Below are positions 1 to 5,241 of a stretch of 5,241 nucleotides of DNA, piece after piece. The position numbers and the translations under genes are program-made. The notes below the pieces were generated by a model. That model did no database searches, had not been told where the DNA came from, and saw only the letters and a list, made by a program, of their open reading frames with translations. The DNA lies in contig JADGCD010000153.1 in NCBI GenBank assembly GCA_015229165.1, forward strand, positions 1 to 5,241, given 5' to 3'. The number at the start of each line of letters is the position of its first letter. The first letter of the stretch is position 1. Source of the DNA: Nitrospinota bacterium (GTDB taxonomy: Bacteria; Nitrospinota_A; UBA7883; JADGGD01).

Positions 1-100
1 CCCCGGCGGCGTCGGCGAGCGCGGCGAAGTTGCTCCCCCGTCCCGAGGCCAGCGCCACCGCCGAAAGGGGGCGCCCGGCGCCCACGGTCCCGTCGGACAT
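1..100 (-). CDS. purN: Phosphoribosylglycinamide formyltransferase, N-terminal fragment
   Basis: Only the first 33 codons are in the window; the gene runs off the left edge. It starts at the ATG complementary to 98-100. After a short N-terminal extension of about 12 residues it reads VALASGRGSNFAALADA, the first beta strand and glycine-rich loop of PurN (family pattern: hydrophobic strand, then SG-GSN, then a helix with AL-DA). PurN transfers a formyl group from 10-formyl-tetrahydrofolate to glycinamide ribonucleotide in cytosolic purine synthesis. The start lies two bases after the TAA of the upstream LpxC fusion and has a GGGGGA ribosome site 8 bases before it, so it is very probably co-transcribed and perhaps translationally coupled. 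The catalytic Asn-His-Asp residues lie outside the window, so a related formyltransferase-fold protein is not formally excluded, but the SGRGSN loop is characteristic. Confidence 0.85.
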   Translation of the reverse strand, partial: MSDGTVGAGRPLSAVALASGRGSNFAALADAAG

Positions 101-102
101 TT

Positions 103-2166
103 TTAGCGTCCCCCCGCCGCCGCCCGGATCGGCTCGGGCCGCTCCAGCGCCATCGTGATCCGTTTGACCATCTGGATGTTCTGCGTATGGCCGCTCCGGA
201 TGGCGGTGAACTTGGCCAGCACCGGGCGTCCCAGCAGGTACAGGTCGCCGATCAGGTCGAGGATCTTGTGGCGGCACGGCTCGTTGGGATAGCGCAACGG
301 AGTGTTCAGCACCCGGTCGGCGCCGATGAGGACGAAGTTGGAGAGCTTGCCGCCGGCGGCGAGCCCCGCCTCGTTGAGGGCCTTGATGTCGTCCAGGAAG
401 CCGAACGTCCGGGCCGGGGCGATCTCTTCCTTGTAGGTGGTCGGCGTGTCGAAGGCGTAGGTGTGCTCCTGGCGCCCGATGGGGGCCGGATATTCGAGGG
501 TGTAATCGACGGAGAAGGCGTCGGCCGGTTCGGCGACGAGGGCGGGGCCGGCGGCCGGGTCGCCGACGACGATGGTCTCGGTCAGGCGGATCGGCTCCAC
601 CAGGGCGTCCTGCTCCTCCAGCCCGGCGTCTTCGATGAGGGAGCAGAAGTCGAGCGCCGAGCCGTCCATGATGGGGGCTTCGTCGCCGATCTTGATGAGC
701 ACGTTGCTGACCTGGTAGCTGGAGAGAGCCGACATGATGTGCTCGATGGTCTTGATGGTGACGTGCCCGTTGGAGAGGGTGGTGGCGTATTCGGTGGAGC
801 GGACGTATTCGATCCGGGCCGGGACGCGGGCGCCGGTGGTGATGTCGGCGAAGACCACCCCTGCGTCGGGGGGCAACGGCGACAGGATCAGCCCGGTGCG
901 GGTGCCGGAGTGCAGCCCCTGCCCGCAGAGGACCAGGCTGGTCTTGAGGGTCTTCTGGCGAAGCGACGGCCCCGCCTCCTGCGTCGGCTCTCCGGCCACC
1001 GCCGACAGCCGCCGGGGTTGCGCGCCGGGGGTCGGGTCGGAGAGGGAGATGAGGTCGAAGCTGGTCAGGGTCAACTCCCCCTCTTCGCACCGCTGGACCG
1101 CCCCCTCCACCGCCCCCTGCAACTGGCCGATGTTTCCCGGCCACGGGAGTTCGGAGAGGGTGTCGAAGACCTGCGGGTCGATTTTCTCGATGTGCTTGCC
1201 GTACTCGTCGGCGAAGAGGTCGACGAACCGCTCCACGAAGGCCGGGATGTCGGTCTTGCGGCGGCGCAACGGGACCATGCGGATCAGCTCGCCGGTCTCG
1301 TCCAGAAGGGTGAAGAGCCGCTCGTCGAGCCCTTTGCCCGTCGGGTCGATGAAGGAGACGACGATCCGGACGTCGTCCCCGTCGGCGTCCTCCTGGGCGA
1401 AGTGGGCGGCCAACGTTTCCGCCAGCCGGGGTTGGAGGGCCGGGGCGAGTTTGTGGAGGCTGTCGAAGAAGAGGGTCCCCCCTTCCGCCAGGGCGAACCG
1501 GGAGCGGGCGGGGAGGGCGGCGGCGGAGAGGGTTCGCTCGAACTGGATCTCGTCCAACTCGGCGCAGTTGATCTCGATGAAGGGATGGTCGCGCCGGTCG
1601 GAGAGGTTGTGGATCATCCGGGCGGCGTAGCGTTTGCCGAGGCCCTCCTCCCCCGCCAGCAGGACGGGGCGGGATTTCTCTGCGGCGGTGACGATGGAGC
1701 GCTGGAGCCGTTTGGCGGCGCGGGAGGCGCCGAGGAACCGGCGGTCGGCGGCGGAGCCGGGGGTGAAACCGACCGAGCGGCGCCGGGCGAGTCGCCCCTT
1801 GCGGCTTTTGAGGGCCTTGGCCACGGTCCGCAGCAGGTGGTCCATGGAGAAGGGCTTTTCGATGAAGTCAAAGGCGCCGAACTTGGTGGCCTTCACGGCG
1901 GTGTCGATGGCGCCGTGTCCGCTCATCATGACCACCTCGATGTCCGGGTCGGCGTTTTTGAGGAGTTTTAACGTCTGGATGCCGTCGATGCCGGGGATCC
2001 AGATGTCCTGCAGCACGAGGTCGGGCGCCTCCGACTGGACCAGCCGAAGGGCGCTCTCGCCGTCGACCGCCGTGAGAACCTCGTACCCCTCGTCGGTGAG
2101 GATGTCCTTGAGGGTCTCGCGGATGTTGGCCTCGTCGTCCACCACGATGATGCGTTTTTTCTTCAT
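103..2166 (-). CDS. lpxC: Response regulator - degenerate AAA+ - LpxC fusion protein
   Basis: A single uninterrupted 687-residue protein with three parts. Residues 1-120 are a receiver domain: acidic pair D10/D11, phosphoacceptor D54 in LVLQDIWIPGIDG, S82 and K104. Residues about 140-375 resemble the AAA+ domain of NtrC/NtrX activators. Walker A is kept (GEEGLGK, K178), but the GAFTGA loop is absent, Walker B reads FFDS (S236 instead of Glu) and the sensor II motif reads WPGNIGQL (G347 instead of Arg). Residues about 405-675 are full-length LpxC, the zinc deacetylase that commits UDP-3-O-acyl-GlcNAc to lipid A. It keeps GLHSG (417-421), TIEH (E475/H476), PIMDGSA, ARTFGF (T587), HKILDLIGDLYLLG (zinc ligands H633 and D637) and SGH (H660). 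LpxC replaces the usual C-terminal Fis helix-turn-helix. No methionine lies between residues 298 and 477, so a separate ATG-started LpxC is unlikely. LpxC identity is very secure. Regulation of LpxC by the receiver, through the neighbouring NtrY-like kinase, is inferred. Confidence 0.95.
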   Translation of the reverse strand: MKKKRIIVVDDEANIRETLKDILTDEGYEVLTAVDGESALRLVQSEAPDLVLQDIWIPGIDGIQTLKLLKNADPDIEVVMMSGHGAIDTAVKATKFGAFDFIEKPFSMDHLLRTVAKALKSRKGRLARRRSVGFTPGSAADRRFLGASRAAKRLQRSIVTAAEKSRPVLLAGEEGLGKRYAARMIHNLSDRRDHPFIEINCAELDEIQFERTLSAAALPARSRFALAEGGTLFFDSLHKLAPALQPRLAETLAAHFAQEDADGDDVRIVVSFIDPTGKGLDERLFTLLDETGELIRMVPLRRRKTDIPAFVERFVDLFADEYGKHIEKIDPQVFDTLSELPWPGNIGQLQGAVEGAVQRCEEGELTLTSFDLISLSDPTPGAQPRRLSAVAGEPTQEAGPSLRQKTLKTSLVLCGQGLHSGTRTGLILSPLPPDAGVVFADITTGARVPARIEYVRSTEYATTLSNGHVTIKTIEHIMSALSSYQVSNVLIKIGDEAPIMDGSALDFCSLIEDAGLEEQDALVEPIRLTETIVVGDPAAGPALVAEPADAFSVDYTLEYPAPIGRQEHTYAFDTPTTYKEEIAPARTFGFLDDIKALNEAGLAAGGKLSNFVLIGADRVLNTPLRYPNEPCRHKILDLIGDLYLLGRPVLAKFTAIRSGHTQNIQMVKRITMALERPEPIRAAAGGR
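109..114 (-). promoter_or_regulatory. Ribosome binding site of purN
   Basis: On the minus strand this reads GGGGGA, 8 bases before the purN ATG. It lies inside the last codons of the lpxC fusion, so ribosomes finishing LpxC uncover the purN start. This supports the chosen start and coupled translation. Confidence 0.5.
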
Positions 2167-2178
2167 CCCCCCATTTTA

Positions 2179-2186
2179 CCACCCCC
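2179..2186 (-). promoter_or_regulatory. Possible ribosome binding site of the regulator-LpxC gene
   Basis: In the 39-base gap between the HNH stop and the fusion start, the minus strand reads GGGGGTGG about 12 bases before the ATG. A second run of six G lies directly against the ATG and is too close to act as a normal site. The spacing of the first is slightly long, so this is tentative. The start itself is well supported because MKKKRIIVVDDE is the expected first strand of a receiver domain. Confidence 0.3.
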
Positions 2187-2205
2187 GGAGGAAGAGGGGG
2201 AGGGG

Positions 2206-2964
2206 TCAGGCGAGGAAGAGGTTCTCACGGTGATAGGCGAGAAAGTCAGGTGAAGGGCCAAATTTTTCAGGCATCTCTATGACGCTCCCGTGGAAGGAGC
2301 CAAGAGCGGCCTGGAAGTATGGGTCGGCTCCTTCCTTCACAACCGGCGAGATGACGACACAAAAGTCGTCGTCCAGGGTCATCAGGCCACCGTCGAAAGC
2401 GCGGTCGTGGAGGGCCGATAGGAGGAGCCCGTTGCGGGGATTGAGCCTTTGCGTTGGACTATGGCGCCACGGAACAATGTGACTGGCGACCAGGAGAGCG
2501 GGAATCGCGAGCCCGGAAACGCAGCACCGCCCCCCATACACCCCGAGGAGCGCGCGCCGAAAAAAAACCTGTCCGATCCGGGCGACGCTTTCGACAGTCC
2601 GCTCTGTCGGCGCCGCTCCTGTCGCATCAAATGGGAGCTCCTCTGAATCCTGCGCGGCAAGTGAGAAATCTCGTAGAGATTGTTGCGCTTCGAGCGCGAA
2701 CCGCCCCCAATCGTCGTTCATCTCCTCCCACAGGAGCCGGTCTGCGGAGGAGGCTCCGGCAAGCCCTAAGCGTCCGGTTGCACGAAAGGTCGGATCGATG
2801 CTGGCGATGTTGCAAAGCTTCATGGCCAGCGCCGAGGGGGTCCGTGCGAGGGCGGTAGCGGTTTGAATGATTACCGGATTTTTTGAGTGGAACTGCCCGA
2901 ACGACAGGCGCGTGTAGAGTTCGAAAGCGACCAACAACTCAGCGCGGCTCCAACTCTTGCTCAT
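2206..2964 (-). CDS. HNH endonuclease, orphan putative restriction endonuclease type
   Basis: A 252-residue cytosolic protein. The C-terminal part (about 125-250) is an HNH nuclease domain of the HNH_2-like group: RRALLGVYGGRCCVSGL, then ASHIVPW with H162, then LNPRNGLLLSALHDRAFD with N178 and H186, then a GLMTLDDD strand. This gives the His-Asn-His metal and catalytic set. The family's closing PEKF...FLAYHRENLF signature is also present. The N-terminal part (about 1-60, WSRAELLVAFELYTRL through NIASIDPTF) looks like the small helical module that often precedes this nuclease; I infer DNA recognition. It starts 7 bases after the kinase stop, with a GGGGTGAG site overlapping that stop. No methylase or other restriction partner is visible. 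GC is lower than its neighbours (47-63% in lines I counted), which suggests acquisition. The actual substrate (foreign, modified or damaged DNA) cannot be told from sequence. Confidence 0.85.
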   Translation of the reverse strand: MSKSWSRAELLVAFELYTRLSFGQFHSKNPVIIQTATALARTPSALAMKLCNIASIDPTFRATGRLGLAGASSADRLLWEEMNDDWGRFALEAQQSLRDFSLAAQDSEELPFDATGAAPTERTVESVARIGQVFFRRALLGVYGGRCCVSGLAIPALLVASHIVPWRHSPTQRLNPRNGLLLSALHDRAFDGGLMTLDDDFCVVISPVVKEGADPYFQAALGSFHGSVIEMPEKFGPSPDFLAYHRENLFLA

Positions 2965-2970
2965 CGTTCA

Positions 2971-2978
2971 CTCACCCC
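2971..2978 (-). promoter_or_regulatory. Ribosome binding site of the HNH gene, overlapping the kinase stop
   Basis: The minus strand reads GGGGTGAG, containing GGTGA, 6-7 bases before the HNH ATG at 2964. The TGA within it is the stop codon of the kinase gene. This fixes the HNH start and implies translational coupling to the kinase. Confidence 0.5.
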
Positions 2979-4027
2979 AACGGCAACGTCAGCGTAAACC
3001 GGGCGCCGGTGGGGTCGTTGTTGGTGACGGAGACGGTCCCGCCGTGGTCTTCCACGATCCGGGCGACGATGGCAAGGCCCAGCCCGGCGCCGGTCGGTTT
3101 GGTGGAGACGTAGGGGCGAAAGATCCGGTCGGCCACTTCCGGGGCCACGCCGGGGCCGTCGTCGGCCACGGTCACCGTCACCGACCGGCCGTCCCCAGCC
3201 CGCTTCGTGGACAGCCGCACCGTCCCTTCCTCCCCGATGGCGTCGATGGCGTTCTTCACCAGGTTGGCAAAGACCCGTTTGATCTGCTCGGTGTCGATGT
3301 TGACCAGATCCACCGCCGGGTCGAGGTCGGTGACCAACTCCACCCCCGGCGTGGTATCCCGGTAGAGGTTGACCACCTCCTCGATCACGTCGTGCAGCGG
3401 CGCCGGCGCAGGCGCCAGCTCCAGCAGGCTGATGTCCGACAGGCTCTCCGGCCCCTCGCCGGGGGGGCGGGTCTCGTCGAAGGGGGCGTCCCCCTTGCGC
3501 GCCAGTTGGGAGAACTTGTCCACCAGGTTCTTCATCTGCGCCACTTCGTGGATGATGGTGTTGGTGGCGTCGTCGAAGACCTTGGGGAAGTCGGGGGCGT
3601 TCTTTTCGAACTTGCGGCGCATCCGCTGGGCAGAGAGCTGGATGGGGGTCAGCGGGTTCTTGATCTCGTGGGCGACGACGCGGGCCATCTCCCGCCACGC
3701 TTCCGCCCGCTGGGCGGAGATCAGCGCCGTCAGGTCGTCGAAGACCATGACCGCCCCCAGATAGCTCCCCGCGTGGTCGGTCAGTGTGGACAGCGTCGTC
3801 TTGAAGGTTCGTCGGCGCCCGTCGATGCGGACTTCGACCTCCCGCTCCGCCGACTGGACCTTGGTGGCGGGGATGTCGCGAAAGAGATCGCGGATCGGCG
3901 CCAGCGCGGAGCGCCCCAGCAGCCGCTTGTAGTTCTTTCCCCTTGCCTCGTCGGGAACGGCGCCCAGCATCCGGGCGGCGGAGCCGTTGATGGTGGTGAC
4001 GGCGCCCGATTTGTCGATGGAGATGAC
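2972..4027 (-). CDS. ntrY: NtrY-like histidine kinase, C-terminal piece (PAS, HisKA, HATPase)
   Basis: This is the downstream part of a sensor kinase whose reading frame is broken near 4027. The matching frame opens at GTC (4025-4027). The first ATG in it is at 3970, giving 332 residues. Counting from that ATG: the end of a PAS domain (1-80, closing with GAVMVFDDLT), HisKA with the H-box VVAHEIKNPLTPIQLSAQRM and phosphoacceptor H101, then HATPase with the N-box NLVKNAIDAI, G1 DDGPG, the F-box region IFRPYVSTKP and G2 GAGLGLAI. All ATP-binding boxes look intact, so this half could be a functional kinase core. The NPLTPIQLSAQRMRRKF helix is typical of NtrY. An extra proline- and glycine-rich stretch (about 160-192) separates HisKA from HATPase. 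Its likely partner is the receiver of the LpxC fusion downstream. If the frameshift were real, this half alone would be soluble and unlinked from its sensor. Confidence 0.85.
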   Translation of the reverse strand, partial: VISIDKSGAVTTINGSAARMLGAVPDEARGKNYKRLLGRSALAPIRDLFRDIPATKVQSAEREVEVRIDGRRRTFKTTLSTLTDHAGSYLGAVMVFDDLTALISAQRAEAWREMARVVAHEIKNPLTPIQLSAQRMRRKFEKNAPDFPKVFDDATNTIIHEVAQMKNLVDKFSQLARKGDAPFDETRPPGEGPESLSDISLLELAPAPAPLHDVIEEVVNLYRDTTPGVELVTDLDPAVDLVNIDTEQIKRVFANLVKNAIDAIGEEGTVRLSTKRAGDGRSVTVTVADDGPGVAPEVADRIFRPYVSTKPTGAGLGLAIVARIVEDHGGTVSVTNNDPTGARFTLTLPLG

Positions 4028-5241
4028 CCTGCGGCGACGTTGTCCAGCACCGCTTCGATGTACTGTCCCCAGTGGCGCAGCTCCACGTTGGCGTCGGTCA
4101 GCTCCCGGTTGGCCTGCCGGATCCGCTCTTCGGAGGCCCGCAGGTCGTGGGTCATCTTGTTGAACGCCTCCACCAACTGTCCCACCTCGTCGGCCCCGGT
4201 GGGGAGGTCGATGGTCACCGACAGGTCGCCCCGGGCCACGGCGTCGGTGGCTTCGGAGAGCTTCGTCAGCGGCACGGTGATCCCCTTGGCCAGATAGAAG
4301 CCGACCCAGACCGCCGAGAAGACGATGACCAGCGCAACCAACGCCAGCGTCACCTGATAGCTGGCCTTGATAATTTCCTTCTTGAGGGTCAGCTGCTTGT
4401 AGTCCTCGAAGGCTTTCGTGATCCCCTGCACCCGGACGATCAGCTCCTTGGTGGCTTCCTTGACCACCACCACCGCCCCTTCGGCCCGTTCGGTCTCAGA
4501 GTCGGGGCGGATCGGCGCCACCGAGACCACCACCGTCGCGGCGCCGCTCTCCCGGACCACCGTCACCGTCTCCCCCAGCGCCACCCGGGCCAGCGCGTCG
4601 GGGACGTCCCGCAGGGCGTAGACGGCGCTTCCGCCGGTCCGGGCCGCCTCGGCCACGAGGGCGAAGTTCTGGTCGTAGACCTGGATCAGGTCGACGTTGT
4701 ACTCCCTCAGCTTCTGGCGCAACAGCCGGTGGAGGCTCGGCGTCGACCGTTCGGAGATCAGCCCCCGCTGCCGGATGAGCCCGGTCAGGTACTCGGCGTT
4801 TCCCTGCACCCGGTCCCGCGATTCGGAGTAGAGGTTCTCCGCCACCTGCAACGCCTCGGCCAGCGTATGCTCCACCCGGGCGTTGAGCCACTTGTCCACC
4901 GCCTCCGACAGCAGCTCCGTGGCCACGGCGAACATGAGGATCGAGGGCGCCAGGGTCATGAAGAGAAACGACAGCACCAGCTTGGTCTGGAACCGGGCGC
5001 CGGCCACCTGTCCCTTCCGGTCGAACCAGAGCTTTACCAGCTGGCGGGCCACCAGCAGCGTCAGCAGGATCAGCATGATGATGAGCAGGTTCAGGACCAG
5101 CGCCACCGCCAGATCGTTGCTGATCGGGGCGTCCAGACTCGCCTCGTGGCGCATCAGGTAGATGACCACCATCACCACGAAGAGGCCCAGAAACCCGATG
5201 GCAAGATAGCGGGCCTTCTTGCGCCGTTTGGCGTGGACGTC
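3781..5241 (-). CDS. ntrY: NtrY-like histidine kinase, N-terminal sensor piece (5' end outside window)
   Basis: The frame is open to the right edge with no clear start. Upstream of the GTG at 5178 it continues in frame through a basic stretch (AKRRKKARY), so the true start lies beyond 5241. The GTG at 5178 falls inside a membrane segment and is not a credible start. Numbering from that GTG: the first membrane segment (upstream residues to about 9), a second (22-45), a third (66-90), an extracytoplasmic sensor region (about 91-272), a fourth membrane segment (275-297), HAMP (298-350, with the PLTKLSEA and DEVGQL motifs), then a helix into PAS. This is the NtrY layout. Sequence after residue 384 (below 4027) is out of frame and meaningless (proline/serine-rich) until a TGA at 3781-3783. 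Joined to the C-terminal piece, 756 residues are visible, near usual NtrY length. NtrY-like kinases have been linked to nitrogen and redox or envelope sensing; the signal here is unknown. Confidence 0.8.
   Translation of the reverse strand, partial: DVHAKRRKKARYLAIGFLGLFVVMVVIYLMRHEASLDAPISNDLAVALVLNLLIIMLILLTLLVARQLVKLWFDRKGQVAGARFQTKLVLSFLFMTLAPSILMFAVATELLSEAVDKWLNARVEHTLAEALQVAENLYSESRDRVQGNAEYLTGLIRQRGLISERSTPSLHRLLRQKLREYNVDLIQVYDQNFALVAEAARTGGSAVYALRDVPDALARVALGETVTVVRESGAATVVVSVAPIRPDSETERAEGAVVVVKEATKELIVRVQGITKAFEDYKQLTLKKEIIKASYQVTLALVALVIVFSAVWVGFYLAKGITVPLTKLSEATDAVARGDLSVTIDLPTGADEVGQLVEAFNKMTHDLRASEERIRQANRELTDANVELRHWGQYIEAVLDNVAAGSSPSTNRAPSPPSTAPPPGCWAPFPTRQGERTTSGCWGAPRWRRSAISFATSPPPRSSRRSGRSKSASTGADEPSRRRCPH
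4025..4032 (-). other. Single-base frameshift site in the kinase gene
   Basis: On the minus strand the sequence is GCAGGGTC. The upstream frame reads N-V-A-A-G, then nonsense; the downstream frame reads V-I-S-I-D-K-S-G-A-V, the expected start of a PAS strand. One added G in the GGG run would restore a continuous N-V-A-A-G-V-I-S-I-D. The defect is thus a one-base loss in a short homopolymer. No classic slippery heptamer is present, so a sequencing or assembly error, or a fresh mutation, is likelier than programmed frameshifting. Confidence 0.85.

Noticed and set aside
187..1971. Long open frame on the plus strand (594 codons) opposite the LpxC fusion
   Set aside because: It is the antisense shadow of a high-GC gene: Gly/Glu/Asp-rich low-complexity translation with no recognisable domain, whereas the minus strand encodes clear receiver and LpxC motifs.
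2167..2205. Possible terminator between the HNH gene and the regulator (CCCCC...GGGGG on the minus strand)
   Set aside because: Only a five-pair stem with a nine-base loop and no following T run; it also contains the likely ribosome site of the next gene. Not convincing as a terminator.
2961..3698. Second minus-strand frame over the kinase core
   Set aside because: It is an out-of-frame, Arg/Pro/Gly-rich reading of the same DNA that encodes intact H, N, G1 and G2 boxes in the proper frame.
4020..4040. Programmed -1 ribosomal frameshift in the kinase
   Set aside because: Re-reading one base would join the frames, but the site (GCAGGGT on the minus strand) is not a slippery heptamer and I saw no clear downstream hairpin. 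A missing base is the simpler account.
2957..4297. Long open frame on the plus strand (446 codons) opposite the kinase
   Set aside because: Its translation is rich in Gly, Val, His and Arg with no motif, and it lies entirely over the HisKA/HATPase coding sequence on the other strand. It is an expected artefact of high GC.
5176..5178. GTG at 5178 as the start of the kinase
   Set aside because: The open frame continues to the window edge through a basic, then hydrophobic stretch that completes the first membrane segment; starting at this GTG would cut that segment in half.

Overview
The window is a tightly packed, one-direction gene cluster: every gene I can support lies on the minus strand and is read from the right edge to the left edge. 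Base composition is high in G+C (lines I counted by hand in the kinase gene are about 73-75% GC). Lipid A synthesis (LpxC) together with an NtrY/NtrX-type two-component system indicates a Gram-negative, LPS-making bacterium with a high-GC genome, broadly proteobacterial or an allied phylum. I cannot place it more precisely from sequence alone.

In order of transcription: (1) From beyond the right edge (5241) to 2972 is an NtrY-like membrane sensor histidine kinase. It has four membrane segments, an extracytoplasmic sensor region, HAMP, PAS, HisKA and HATPase. Its start is outside the window, and its frame is broken by one missing base near 4027-4029, so it reads as two pieces. (2) 2964-2206 is a 252-residue HNH endonuclease of the orphan 'putative restriction endonuclease' type. 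It starts 7 bases after the kinase stop and has visibly lower GC. (3) 2166-103 is the centrepiece, a 687-residue protein. An NtrX-like response regulator (receiver plus a degenerate sigma-54-type AAA+ domain) is fused in frame to a complete LpxC, the committed deacetylase of lipid A synthesis, which sits where the DNA-binding Fis domain should be. (4) 100-1 is the beginning of purN (glycinamide ribonucleotide formyltransferase), two bases after the lpxC stop and cut by the left edge.

The main idea from the layout is that the kinase and the receiver-LpxC fusion form a signalling pair. The output would not be transcription but the enzyme activity, stability or location of LpxC. The AAA+ middle domain lacks the GAFTGA loop, the Walker B glutamate and the sensor II arginine, and no helix-turn-helix remains, while all the LpxC catalytic residues I can check are present. 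An envelope or redox signal sensed by the kinase could therefore set lipid A flux directly by phosphorylation. This is inference from architecture. The HNH gene, wedged between kinase and regulator, looks like a later insertion that kept the operon transcribable.

There is no stretch over 300 bases without a gene. I saw no RNA gene, CRISPR array, insertion sequence or convincing terminator.
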